Shown here piece by piece: positions 20,580 through 26,062 of a stretch of 27,159 bases of DNA. A program made the translations under genes and the position numbers. This DNA comes from a virus: positions 1-27,159 of the IMG/VR virus record IMGVR_UViG_3300009605_000113, one strand, 5' to 3'. The notes under the pieces are model-generated. The model worked only from the letters and a program-made list of their open reading frames with translations. It did not search any database and was not told the DNA's origin. Position 1 is the stretch's first letter. Every line of letters starts with the position of its first letter.

Positions 20580-20604
20580 GTCTATCTCCTGTTGAAGGTA
20601 ATAG

Positions 20605-21462
20605 TTAATTGTTAATGACCTGAAGGCGTGGCTTGAAGTGCTTCTTTCCTGAGCCGTGGACGATTAGCGTTGGGTTGCCTGCAAGTCTCTTGTCGTTGGG
20701 GTTGCCGTTGCAGGCTCCGCATCGATCACACGTAAGCCGCTTGCCCTCTTCAGCACTCGCGGGACACGAGAACTCTCCCTCTAGGATGGGTTCGCCCTCA
20801 GCCCTGCCACGGAAGGTGCGCCAGCCTAGCTCGCGTGCCTCCCAATACTCAGCCTCAGTGTCAACAGACGCCATCAGGTAGGGGCGCAGCTGTGGGTTGC
20901 CTCTCCACTGGTGCGTGTAGCCTGTGCTCTTGTCGTCACCGATGAGCTGAGTCCATACACTGAGCGGCACCGCAGACGGGTCACCGTAGCTACCGCACCG
21001 ACGCATCCTGTCGCCCATTAGATCCCATGCCCTGGGGTAGTCATCGATGTGTGCGTAGCCGCCTCTCTTGAAGCACTTCCACACGCTGGCAGGCGCATCC
21101 ATCCGTACGTAGCAGCTACGGTCTGGCTGCTTGCGTCCCTTGCGAATCGTCAAGACTTGTGGCCGGTGGATGCAATCACCGCAGATTGATACGTCTGCTC
21201 CTGTCTTAAGTGCTTCGCTTGGGTGCATGGATACGAGCAAGATCCAAACCTGGATCTCATCGCCTGTCTTGTCGTTGTCGCTGGACTTGGTGAGCCCTGT
21301 AGCAATCACCACAATCTCAACGCCATCGATGAGGGAGGGACCTTGCCAGAGGATCACACCGTTGCGGTTGATACCTAGCTTGCGCTTGCGCTTGGTGGTG
21401 AGCTTGGTGACACGGAAGCCCGCATCCTCAAGCGCAGCCCGTGCCTGCAGTAAGTCGTACAT
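20605..21462 (-). CDS. Conserved phage/plasmid protein with Cys motifs and YGDPxAVP block
   Basis: Encodes 285 residues. Landmarks: CGDCIHRP (94-101), CYV (117), YGDPSAVPLSVW (159-170), TGYTHQWR (180-187), MASVDTEAE (197-205), GWRTFRGRAEG (213-223) and a C-terminal CDRCGACNG (245-253). I recognise this arrangement from a family of uncharacterised phage and plasmid proteins. At least nine cysteines suggest bound zinc or iron. Leader AACACACAAC and CAGGAGAAAAC precede ATG. Function is not known. Confidence 0.82.
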   Translation of the reverse strand: MYDLLQARAALEDAGFRVTKLTTKRKRKLGINRNGVILWQGPSLIDGVEIVVIATGLTKSSDNDKTGDEIQVWILLVSMHPSEALKTGADVSICGDCIHRPQVLTIRKGRKQPDRSCYVRMDAPASVWKCFKRGGYAHIDDYPRAWDLMGDRMRRCGSYGDPSAVPLSVWTQLIGDDKSTGYTHQWRGNPQLRPYLMASVDTEAEYWEARELGWRTFRGRAEGEPILEGEFSCPASAEEGKRLTCDRCGACNGNPNDKRLAGNPTLIVHGSGKKHFKPRLQVINN

Positions 21463-21498
21463 GTTTTCTCCTGATTAGAGTGTGTGAGGGTTGTGTGT

Positions 21499-21518
21499 TT
21501 TAACTTGGCTACGTTAAA
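21499..21518. promoter_or_regulatory. Class A palindrome 4 (TTTAAC-N8-GTTAAA)
   Basis: Spacer ttggctac. It lies 8 bases past the stop of the 21527 gene and is followed (leftward) by the AACACACAAC leader of the 21462 gene. Confidence 0.68.
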
Positions 21519-21526
21519 GGATTGGC

Positions 21527-21664
21527 CTAGCTCTCTTCCTCCATCCAGTGAGTTCCACCGCCGTACTTCTCATTCATTTCCTTGCAAGTATCGCGTGCCT
21601 CCACGTAACTGATTGGCGTGCCATGCCCACACTTGCCGTTGATTTTCCAGTGAACTATCCACAT
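21527..21664 (-). CDS. Small hypothetical protein, 45 residues
   Basis: ATG at 21664 follows CAACAACTAGGAGCAGAC, a leader shared with neighbouring genes. It starts MWIVHWKINGKCGHGTPISY and ends GGTHWMEEES. It could be a single small beta-alpha domain. The reading frame fills the gap exactly and ends 8 bases before a class A palindrome, supporting a real gene. Confidence 0.66.
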   Translation of the reverse strand: MWIVHWKINGKCGHGTPISYVEARDTCKEMNEKYGGGTHWMEEES

Positions 21665-21672
21665 GTCTGCTC

Positions 21673-21729
21673 CTAGTTGTTGGTGAGTGCCGCCGCTGCG
21701 ACGACGAAGGTTGCTGCGATAAGACTCAT
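21673..21729 (-). CDS. Tiny membrane peptide, 18 residues
   Basis: ATG at 21729 lies in a type II-like junction (GGAGGAAGCATGAG). The product is MSLIAATFVVAAAALTNN, one hydrophobic segment. Its TAG is inside the ribosome-site leader of the next gene. The strong site argues that it is translated; it may act in the membrane or only couple its neighbours. Confidence 0.48.
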   Translation of the reverse strand: MSLIAATFVVAAAALTNN

Positions 21730-21740
21730 GCTTCCTCCGA
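21724..21740 (-). repeat. Junction cassette type II, copy 4 (diverged)
   Basis: Minus-strand TCGGAGGAAGCATGAGT, 14 of 17 bases as in the other copies. The upstream protein ends SEEA. Confidence 0.78.
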
Positions 21741-22052
21741 GGTTGCGTTGTTGATTGCCTTTGCTGCTATGCCCCTCATCCGGTCGAAGTCGGCCTTGAT
21801 GTCCTCAACTGGCGTGTCCTCGTCGTAAGCATGGTGGAGGATGCTGTCGAGGGCAGTCAGCAACTCATCCCGCTGCTTCTTTGTCTCAGGCGCAGCGACG
21901 ATGAGTTCAGCGTTGGCTTCTGTGTAGGCGTCAGCTATTCGCTCTACTTCGTAACCCTCATCGCCCGGTATGTTCGCCTTATAGATTGCGATATGGGGCA
22001 CCTCGGCGCTCGAAGCATCGTGGCGGTCCCACGGTCCAGGTGTATGTCTCAT
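21726..22052 (-). CDS. HTPGPW-type phage hypothetical protein
   Basis: Encodes 108 residues. The N-terminus MRHTPGPWDRHD and the core TEANAELIVAAPETKKQRDE match a widespread family of small phage proteins (HTPGPW ... ANAxLIAAAPxLL). Their function is unknown. Leader: class A palindrome, AACACACAAC, then GGAGAGACAAC before ATG. It ends in the SEEA junction. Confidence 0.85.
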   Translation of the reverse strand: MRHTPGPWDRHDASSAEVPHIAIYKANIPGDEGYEVERIADAYTEANAELIVAAPETKKQRDELLTALDSILHHAYDEDTPVEDIKADFDRMRGIAAKAINNATSEEA

Positions 22053-22094
22053 GTTGTCTCTCCTTCCGGGCGGTTAGCCCTCTCTGTTGTGTGT

Positions 22095-22114
22095 TTTAAC
22101 TTGCTGCTGTTAAT
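22095..22114. promoter_or_regulatory. Class A palindrome 5 (TTAAC-N8-GTTAA)
   Basis: Spacer ttgctgct. The stop codon of the 22110 gene (22110-22112) is in the right arm. Confidence 0.65.
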
Positions 22115-22355
22115 CGAAGGTGGGTGTGAAGTGTCGTTCGGTGTAGATGTAAAAGGCTCCCGTCCAGAATTCCTCACGGTCCTCGGGGTCCGCGTGTAGG
22201 GATTCTTTGTAGTCGTGGGGGTGGTACTCGATGATGTGATCGATAGCCTCTTGACCGAAGCCTCGGGAGGAGTCAGTCCGCGTGGACAGCCACTCCCCGC
22301 AAAGGGAGCATGCGAGGATCCGAAGCTGGGTTTTTGGATTGATCTTGAGTCTCAT
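22110..22355 (-). CDS. C2H2-like zinc-finger small protein
   Basis: Encodes 81 residues. C16 and C19 (ACSLCGEW) and H40 and H45 (AIDHIIEYHPH) give a C-x2-C-x20-H-x4-H pattern. The basic N-terminus (MRLKINPKTQLR) could contact nucleic acid. Ribosome site GGAGAGACAAC as at the 22052 gene. The stop lies inside palindrome 22095-22114. Confidence 0.76.
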   Translation of the reverse strand: MRLKINPKTQLRILACSLCGEWLSTRTDSSRGFGQEAIDHIIEYHPHDYKESLHADPEDREEFWTGAFYIYTERHFTPTFD

Positions 22356-22377
22356 GTTGTCTCTCCTGTGTGAGTTG

Positions 22378-22395
22378 TTTATTCAGAGGAATAAA
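22378..22395. promoter_or_regulatory. Class B palindrome 1 (TTTATTC-N4-GAATAAA)
   Basis: Spacer AGAG. It lies between the stop at 22422 and the ribosome site of the 22355 gene. Confidence 0.66.
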
Positions 22396-22421
22396 TAAGG
22401 TTGCCGGGTTCGGGTGTGTTG

Positions 22422-22700
22422 TTAGTTCTGTCCCCAGCCAGATCGGACGGTGAAGGTGTCAACCACCTCCCCGTAGCAGACCTGCCCCCGCTCATCGGTG
22501 CGGCGGTTGCCCTCATAGATACGGGCCGAAGTACATGCTCCGCCGCTCTCTAATACGGCAGCCTCAGCCTCTCTCTTAATCTGCCCAAGACTGCCTCCGC
22601 TCCATTCGCTGGGGCTGGGGAATCCGGCTCTCATGCGCCCGCTCTGGCTGGGGCCGAAGAGGCACACGGTAAATGCGGCCCGGTCGTTCGTGTCTTCCAT
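22422..22700 (-). CDS. Hypothetical protein, 92 residues
   Basis: It starts MEDTNDRAAFTVCLFGPSQS and continues with FPSPSEWSGGSLGQIKREAE, a helix, then RIYEGNRRTDERGQVCYGEV, a hairpin-like basic stretch. The ATG follows a GC-rich hairpin (CCCGG/CCGGG, about 22717-22735) and GCAGGAGGATTGAGGGT. No family recognised. Confidence 0.73.
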   Translation of the reverse strand: MEDTNDRAAFTVCLFGPSQSGRMRAGFPSPSEWSGGSLGQIKREAEAAVLESGGACTSARIYEGNRRTDERGQVCYGEVVDTFTVRSGWGQN

Positions 22701-22746
22701 ACCCTCAATCCTCCTGCCCGGGTTACCCGCCGGGTCGGGGTTGGGA

Positions 22747-22764
22747 TTAACTCCTAGAAGTTAA
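22747..22764. promoter_or_regulatory. Class A palindrome 6 (TTAAC-N8-GTTAA)
   Basis: Spacer tcctagaa contains the TAG stop (22754-22756) of the 22754 gene. Confidence 0.65.
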
Positions 22765-22957
22765 CGGGTCGAAACTCAAAGGTGAGGTGTGCGTTGCTGG
22801 CATGCGCGAGGTCTACCCGCTCAAGCTGTTCTTTCTCCTTGGTGGTGAATATCGTGGCCCGTATCAGGTTGCCCACGATTGTTCCATTGGACCAGTCAAC
22901 CGCACCGAAGCGCTTGTCGCCGGGTGCCTTGCAGTAAAGTCGGTATGCCTTGCTCAT
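22754..22957 (-). CDS. Small hypothetical protein, 67 residues
   Basis: It starts MSKAYRLYCKAPGDKRFGAV, then FTTKEKEQLERVDLAHASN and HLTFEFRPVNF. The pattern beta-beta-helix-beta suggests a compact domain. It is the first gene after promoter 22998-23026. Leader CACACAACAGGAGAAACAGGCTA precedes ATG. The last residues fall within palindrome 22747-22764. Confidence 0.74.
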   Translation of the reverse strand: MSKAYRLYCKAPGDKRFGAVDWSNGTIVGNLIRATIFTTKEKEQLERVDLAHASNAHLTFEFRPVNF

Positions 22958-22997
22958 TAGCCTGTTTCTCCTGTTGTGTGTTAGCTGTCACAATATC

Positions 22998-23026
22998 AAT
23001 ATAGGTCGTGCTTGTTTCCTTGGCAA
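22998..23026 (-). promoter_or_regulatory. Sigma70-like leftward promoter
   Basis: Minus strand: -35 TTGCCA (23026-23021), 17-base spacer, -10 TATATT (23003-22998), then GATATTGTGACAGC, a near match to the TGTCAGC element of the other promoters. It drives the 22957 gene and probably the genes after it. Confidence 0.75.
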
Positions 23027-23044
23027 CTCTTTTTTGCATAAGGT

Positions 23045-23064
23045 TTTAACTTGAGTGAGTTAAA
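23045..23064. promoter_or_regulatory. Class A palindrome 7 (TTTAAC-N8-GTTAAA)
   Basis: Spacer ttgagtga. It lies 2 bases past the stop at 23067 and 18 bases upstream of the -35 of promoter 22998-23026. Confidence 0.68.
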
Positions 23065-23066
23065 GG

Positions 23067-23408
23067 TCAGCCCCAGACAACCTCCTGTTGTGTGTCACGG
23101 GAATAGCGCAGCACTTCGCGCAGCTTGTCGATGCGCTTGTGTGTTCCACCGTATGCCGGGGGAAAGGTAGCTTCGGTCAGCTTGTCAGCCTCATTAGGAG
23201 AGAGGCTCCCGCACAGGTCGTCGTCGGTAGGCAGCCCCATAGCTCGGAGCACGAGGCATGCGTTTCTGTTTGAGAAGTTAACTTCGGGCGCAGTGCTTTC
23301 CTCTCGGAAGCCGGTGCATCCATACTTGGTGCCGCACCATCCCTTCTCGCAGTACTCACAAGGTACGGTTCTCCGGGCGGCGGAGGGGATCCAAAACGTT
23401 ACAGACAT
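23067..23408 (-). CDS. Protein with N-terminal four-cysteine motif
   Basis: Encodes 113 residues. It starts MSVTFWIPSAARRTVPCEYC. Cysteines 17, 20, 25 and 31 (PCEYCEKGWC, YGCTG) form a probable zinc site. Then comes NRNACLVLRAMGLP, an acidic stretch and a helical C-terminus (KRIDKLREVLRYSRDTQQ). Leader: class B palindrome, ACACACAGGAGAAACACG, ATG. Family not recognised. Confidence 0.76.
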   Translation of the reverse strand: MSVTFWIPSAARRTVPCEYCEKGWCGTKYGCTGFREESTAPEVNFSNRNACLVLRAMGLPTDDDLCGSLSPNEADKLTEATFPPAYGGTHKRIDKLREVLRYSRDTQQEVVWG

Positions 23409-23433
23409 CGTGTTTCTCCTGTGTGTTAGTGAG

Positions 23434-23457
23434 TTATTTATTCGGCTGAATAAATAA
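23434..23457. promoter_or_regulatory. Class B palindrome 2, 10-bp arms
   Basis: TTATTTATTC-GGCT-GAATAAATAA, a perfect palindrome 11 bases past the stop at 23468 and upstream of the 23408 gene. Confidence 0.72.
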
Positions 23458-23467
23458 GGGTAAAGGG

Positions 23468-23779
23468 TTATGGAGACTCAATGTATGCCTTGTGTGCGTC
23501 GAGGGCAGAGCACATCCATTCAAGTTGACCAATGAGAGGGTAGAGCCCACGACCCCTCGCCTTCAGTTGTCGTCCGAGAATCTGAGCACCCCTCCCGTAG
23601 TCTCCGTTCTCAATCCAACGGATGCGTTTAGCCACTAGCTCAGGCTGAAGGTGTAGGGCTAGAGAGAACTCATCCTTGCGTTCAGCCCTGATGTGAGCGG
23701 GCTCGTGTGAGTGGGCGGCGAGTTCTCGGTTTGTCCTGGCGAGTTCTTGCCTGTCGTATTTTTCTTCGCTGAATGCCAT
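23468..23779 (-). CDS. Hypothetical basic helical protein
   Basis: Encodes 103 residues. It starts MAFSEEKYDRQELARTNREL, with DEFSLALHLQPELVAKRI, GDYGRGAQILGRQLKARGRG and LEWMCSALDAHKAYIESP. Mostly helical with clusters of R and K. Ribosome site CAGGAGAAACGAC. The gap upstream (AACCCTTAACAACAC) holds a loose class A half-site. Function unknown. Confidence 0.74.
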   Translation of the reverse strand: MAFSEEKYDRQELARTNRELAAHSHEPAHIRAERKDEFSLALHLQPELVAKRIRWIENGDYGRGAQILGRQLKARGRGLYPLIGQLEWMCSALDAHKAYIESP

Positions 23780-23797
23780 GTCGTTTCTCCTGTGTTG

Positions 23798-24043
23798 TTA
23801 AGGGTTAATCAGATCGTCCACAGAGAAGAAGTGTGACGGCCCGCATCCTTGGTCCTCTCGCACTAGCGCCTCGCTGCCTGGAGAGGACAGCCAAGGGCGA
23901 CTACCTCGCGATATTAGGATTGAGATTCCCTTGCGTGCCGCCTCTAGTGGCGTGTCAGCCTCGATCACCAGCCCCATTTTGCTGCCGGTAAGCGTGCCCC
24001 TGTTGTGGCTAAAGCACTGCTCCATTCGATAAAGTCTGCTCAT
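23798..24043 (-). CDS. Hypothetical protein, 81 residues
   Basis: It starts MSRLYRMEQCFSHNRGTLTG, with VIEADTPLEAARKGISILIS. A beta strand followed by 'EADTPLEAARKG' resembles the small phage fold in which a strand is followed by an A-rich helix. It ends SVDDLINP. Leader ACACACAACAGGAGAAATC precedes ATG. Confidence 0.74.
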   Translation of the reverse strand: MSRLYRMEQCFSHNRGTLTGSKMGLVIEADTPLEAARKGISILISRGSRPWLSSPGSEALVREDQGCGPSHFFSVDDLINP

Positions 24044-24077
24044 GATTTCTCCTGTTGTGTGTCTAAGGCTGAGTTGT

Positions 24078-24097
24078 TTTTACTCAGTCAAGTTAAA
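24078..24097. promoter_or_regulatory. Class A palindrome 8, degenerate (TTTTAC-N8-GTTAAA)
   Basis: Spacer tcagtcaa; one uncompensated arm change. It contains the TAA (24080-24082) of the 19-residue peptide gene. Confidence 0.55.
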
Positions 24098-24139
24098 GGG
24101 TTCGGGTCGCCATTCGTTGTGGTGCCGTTCTTCGTCCAT
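24080..24139 (-). CDS. Tiny peptide, 19 residues
   Basis: ATG at 24139 follows ACTCAGGAGAATCAGC, an excellent ribosome site in the local leader style. The product is MDEERHHNEWRPEPFNLTE, acidic and polar, with its last five codons inside palindrome 24078-24097. It is bounded by class A palindromes on both sides. It may be real or a leader peptide for the gene at 24043. Confidence 0.45.
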   Translation of the reverse strand: MDEERHHNEWRPEPFNLTE

Positions 24140-24163
24140 GCTGATTCTCCTGAGTGAGTGGGT

Positions 24164-24183
24164 TTTAGCTTGAGTGAGTTAAG
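24164..24183. promoter_or_regulatory. Class A palindrome 9, degenerate (TTTAGC-N8-GTTAAG)
   Basis: Spacer ttgagtga, the same as in palindrome 7. It lies 2 bases past the stop at 24186. On the leftward transcript two of six pairs would be C/A mismatches, which argues for a DNA rather than an RNA role. Confidence 0.55.
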
Positions 24184-24185
24184 AG

Positions 24186-24770
24186 TTAGTAGATGCTCTT
24201 TCCGCACCTGTCGGCGGCGTTCTTCCCGTCGGTTGTGATCCTGATAGATCCTGCTTTGTTGACCTTGACCAGTCCCTTCGACTGCAGGAAGTCAAGGCGT
24301 TCAGCGCTAGGCCAAGGGACGCCAGCACGAGACGCACTTTCTTTTCGATAGGACGACTTGAGCGTGCGCAGGATGTAGAGAAACGCCTTGTCGTTGTCGG
24401 TGAGTTCGTCGTCGGTGCCAGGGAGTAGAGCCGGCAGCATTGCAGGATGCACGAGCACGCTCGCGAAGGTCTTATCGCCAGACGATCCGTTCACGACAAC
24501 GCAGTTTGGAGGGATGGGGTAGGAGTTAGGGTCAAGGTCAATCTGGTTCCCCGGATTGAACATGTTAGCTCCACCCCACGATCCAACCTTTGATTCAACA
24601 AGACCAGTCGTGATGTCGATGCACGCACAAAAGGCGCGCCGACCCCTTCCGCTGATTGAACGCGGGGAGTACTCCTCGGACGCGCTGATCTGTATATCGG
24701 CCCGGGAGTAGCCAAAAGACTTGAGGGTAGACCGGACAATTCCCGGAAGGGCATCGAGTGATACATACAT
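24186..24770 (-). CDS. Conserved-type hypothetical protein with C-terminal winged helix
   Basis: Encodes 194 residues. The N-terminal domain carries RAFCACIDITTGLVESKVGS, GGANMFNPGNQIDLD and IPPNCVVVNGSSGDKTFASV, a pattern I recall from uncharacterised phage and bacterial proteins. Residues about 123-190 (NDKAFLYILRTLKSSYRKES ... FLQSKGLVKVNKAGSIRITT) read as a winged helix with wing 'NKAGSIRITTDGKNA'. A DNA-binding regulator is plausible. Leader: class B palindrome, AACTCAGGAGAAACAGA, ATG. Confidence 0.78.
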   Translation of the reverse strand: MYVSLDALPGIVRSTLKSFGYSRADIQISASEEYSPRSISGRGRRAFCACIDITTGLVESKVGSWGGANMFNPGNQIDLDPNSYPIPPNCVVVNGSSGDKTFASVLVHPAMLPALLPGTDDELTDNDKAFLYILRTLKSSYRKESASRAGVPWPSAERLDFLQSKGLVKVNKAGSIRITTDGKNAADRCGKSIY

Positions 24771-24785
24771 TCTGTTTCTCCTGAG

Positions 24786-24809
24786 TTATTTATTTATCGG
24801 AATAAATAA
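24786..24809. promoter_or_regulatory. Class B palindrome 3
   Basis: TTATTTATT-TATCGG-AATAAATAA; in the class B register this is TTTATTT-ATCG-GAATAAA with one arm change. It lies directly upstream of the 24770 ribosome site. Confidence 0.66.
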
Positions 24810-24822
24810 GGGTGAAGGGTGG

Positions 24823-24834
24823 AGCCCGTAGGCT
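24823..24834 (-). other. Hairpin with UACG tetraloop
   Basis: On the leftward RNA, AGCC-UACG-GGCU, a 4-bp stem with a UNCG-family loop closed by C-G. It follows the larger UUCG hairpin and may be part of one structured intergenic element. Confidence 0.45.
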
Positions 24835-24850
24835 GAGGGTGGACCCCCGT

Positions 24851-24876
24851 CAGCCGCCCCCCGAAGGGGACGACTG
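24851..24876 (-). terminator. Eleven-pair hairpin with UUCG tetraloop after the 24889 gene
   Basis: On the minus strand CAGTCGTCCCC pairs with GGGGGCGGCTG, two of the pairs G-U, capped by TTCG. The plus strand would have C/A mismatches, so the structure is specific to the leftward transcript. It lies 13 bases past the stop at 24889. No T run follows, so attenuation, RNA stability or processing is as likely as termination. Confidence 0.55.
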
Positions 24877-24888
24877 CCCGGTTCCTTC

Positions 24889-25764
24889 TTAGCTGACGCG
24901 CAGCTTGCGGACCTCGCCCTTCACCTCGTTCTTTACCTGGGCGATGCGAGCCTCGACCATCCCCATGATGATGCGTTCCAACTCAGCGACCGATGAGGCT
25001 CCCAGGGTCCCCATGACCTTCTGACGGGCAGCATTGGTCCCGAAGTCGAGAGTAGCCTTGCTCCCGCCCGCGCTCGCTTCGTCGCTGCCCTCGTCGCTGT
25101 CCTTGCTCTTAGCTGCCCGCTTCAGGGCTACCGAGATGTTAGACGAGCCCGTCGCGAGCGCTTCAAACGCGGCTAGCTTGCTATCAAGGTAGGAGATGTT
25201 TGACGCTGCTCCGCCGACAGGGCGGACACTAGCAACGCCACGCTCCCAGACGATGACAGGCTCAAACCCTAGCAGGGACAGCGCGATACTGACCTTGCCA
25301 CGCTTGACACCGTAGGTCTGGAACTGAGTGTGACCCTTAGTCTTCAAGTGCTCAACTTGAGTCTTGCTTAGTCCCTTCCCATGCTGAGCCGCGACTACAG
25401 CGCAGCCGATAGCGACTTGATACACAGCACCTTCGTGGTCACACGAGAAACCCTCAGGAATCTCTAGCAGCCAGATAGGGAGACCGTTCTCGTCTACTTC
25501 ACGTCCGAGTGTGACCTTGACACGGGCAAGTCCATCGGTGGGCTTGTCCTTACTCCAGACAGACTGTCCAGGACCGAAGGTGACTTGAACCGATGGAGAC
25601 ACAGAAAAGGATTCGCGGAAGGTGGGAGTCTTCCGAAAACGGTTCATAAACATCGCAGCTACGTCTTCCAGACGAGTGACACGCTTGCCACGGTTCGCCT
25701 TTCCGGTACTCGCTTCAAAGCTGAGGTTCTTGGTTGGCTTGATGCTGGTGGTTCGATTGGCCAT
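24889..25764 (-). CDS. Early protein, first gene of the leftward block, function unknown
   Basis: Encodes 291 residues; ATAGGAGCTAGAAACC precedes ATG. It starts MANRTTSIKPTKNLSFEAST with a basic N-terminus (KANRGKRVTRLEDVAAMF). A compact centre follows (LPIWLLEIPEGFSCDHEGAV, VAIGCAVVAAQHGKGLSKTQ). A low-complexity linker rich in S, D, A and G lies at about 217-236, then a helical C-terminus (ARQKVMGTLGASSVAELERI and KNEVKGEVRKLRVS) suited to oligomerisation. First after the divergent region, it is probably expressed earliest. It could be a host-takeover or DNA-binding protein; no family was recognised. Confidence 0.8.
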   Translation of the reverse strand: MANRTTSIKPTKNLSFEASTGKANRGKRVTRLEDVAAMFMNRFRKTPTFRESFSVSPSVQVTFGPGQSVWSKDKPTDGLARVKVTLGREVDENGLPIWLLEIPEGFSCDHEGAVYQVAIGCAVVAAQHGKGLSKTQVEHLKTKGHTQFQTYGVKRGKVSIALSLLGFEPVIVWERGVASVRPVGGAASNISYLDSKLAAFEALATGSSNISVALKRAAKSKDSDEGSDEASAGGSKATLDFGTNAARQKVMGTLGASSVAELERIIMGMVEARIAQVKNEVKGEVRKLRVS

Positions 25765-25777
25765 GGTTTCTAGCTCC

Positions 25778-25799
25778 TATTTATTCGCTGGAATAAATA
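25778..25799. promoter_or_regulatory. Class B palindrome 4, abutting the ribosome site of the first leftward gene
   Basis: TATTTATTC-GCTG-GAATAAATA, perfect 9-bp arms. On the leftward RNA the AGGAG site follows at once. An alternative stem CTGGA (25788-25792) with TCCAG (25800-25804) excludes it. Confidence 0.66.
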
Positions 25800-25812
25800 T
25801 CCAGCTGTGAAA

Positions 25813-25824
25813 GCCCCGAGGGGC
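25813..25824. other. GC hairpin in the leader of the first leftward gene
   Basis: GCCCC-GA-GGGGC. On the plus strand it is followed after about ten bases by TTTTTTCTTTTT, so it could terminate rightward transcription entering the leftward block. On the minus strand it lies in the mRNA leader. Confidence 0.45.
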
Positions 25825-26042
25825 GGAAGAAGGTTTTTTCTTTTTAATATAGCGGAGGCAAGAGGAGATTGCACAGGTTTATTGTAAGTATTTCCTAAAC
25901 AGTCTTAGAAAGATTATATCTCTCCCCTCATGGGTGGTTACGTAGACGGGGAGTGGGGTTCAGTGTCTCTACCCCTTTGTCCCCACCACAGGGAGACCAT
26001 CCCCACCAGAGCAGAGCAGGAAGGCCCACGAGAGGAGAGGGG

Positions 26043-26062
26043 GCAGCCTGAGGCAGCCTGAG
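26043..26062. repeat. Tandem 10-mer GCAGCCTGAG x2
   Basis: Two exact adjacent copies in the purine-rich part of the divergent region. Such direct repeats can be protein-binding sites or replication slippage products. Confidence 0.7.
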
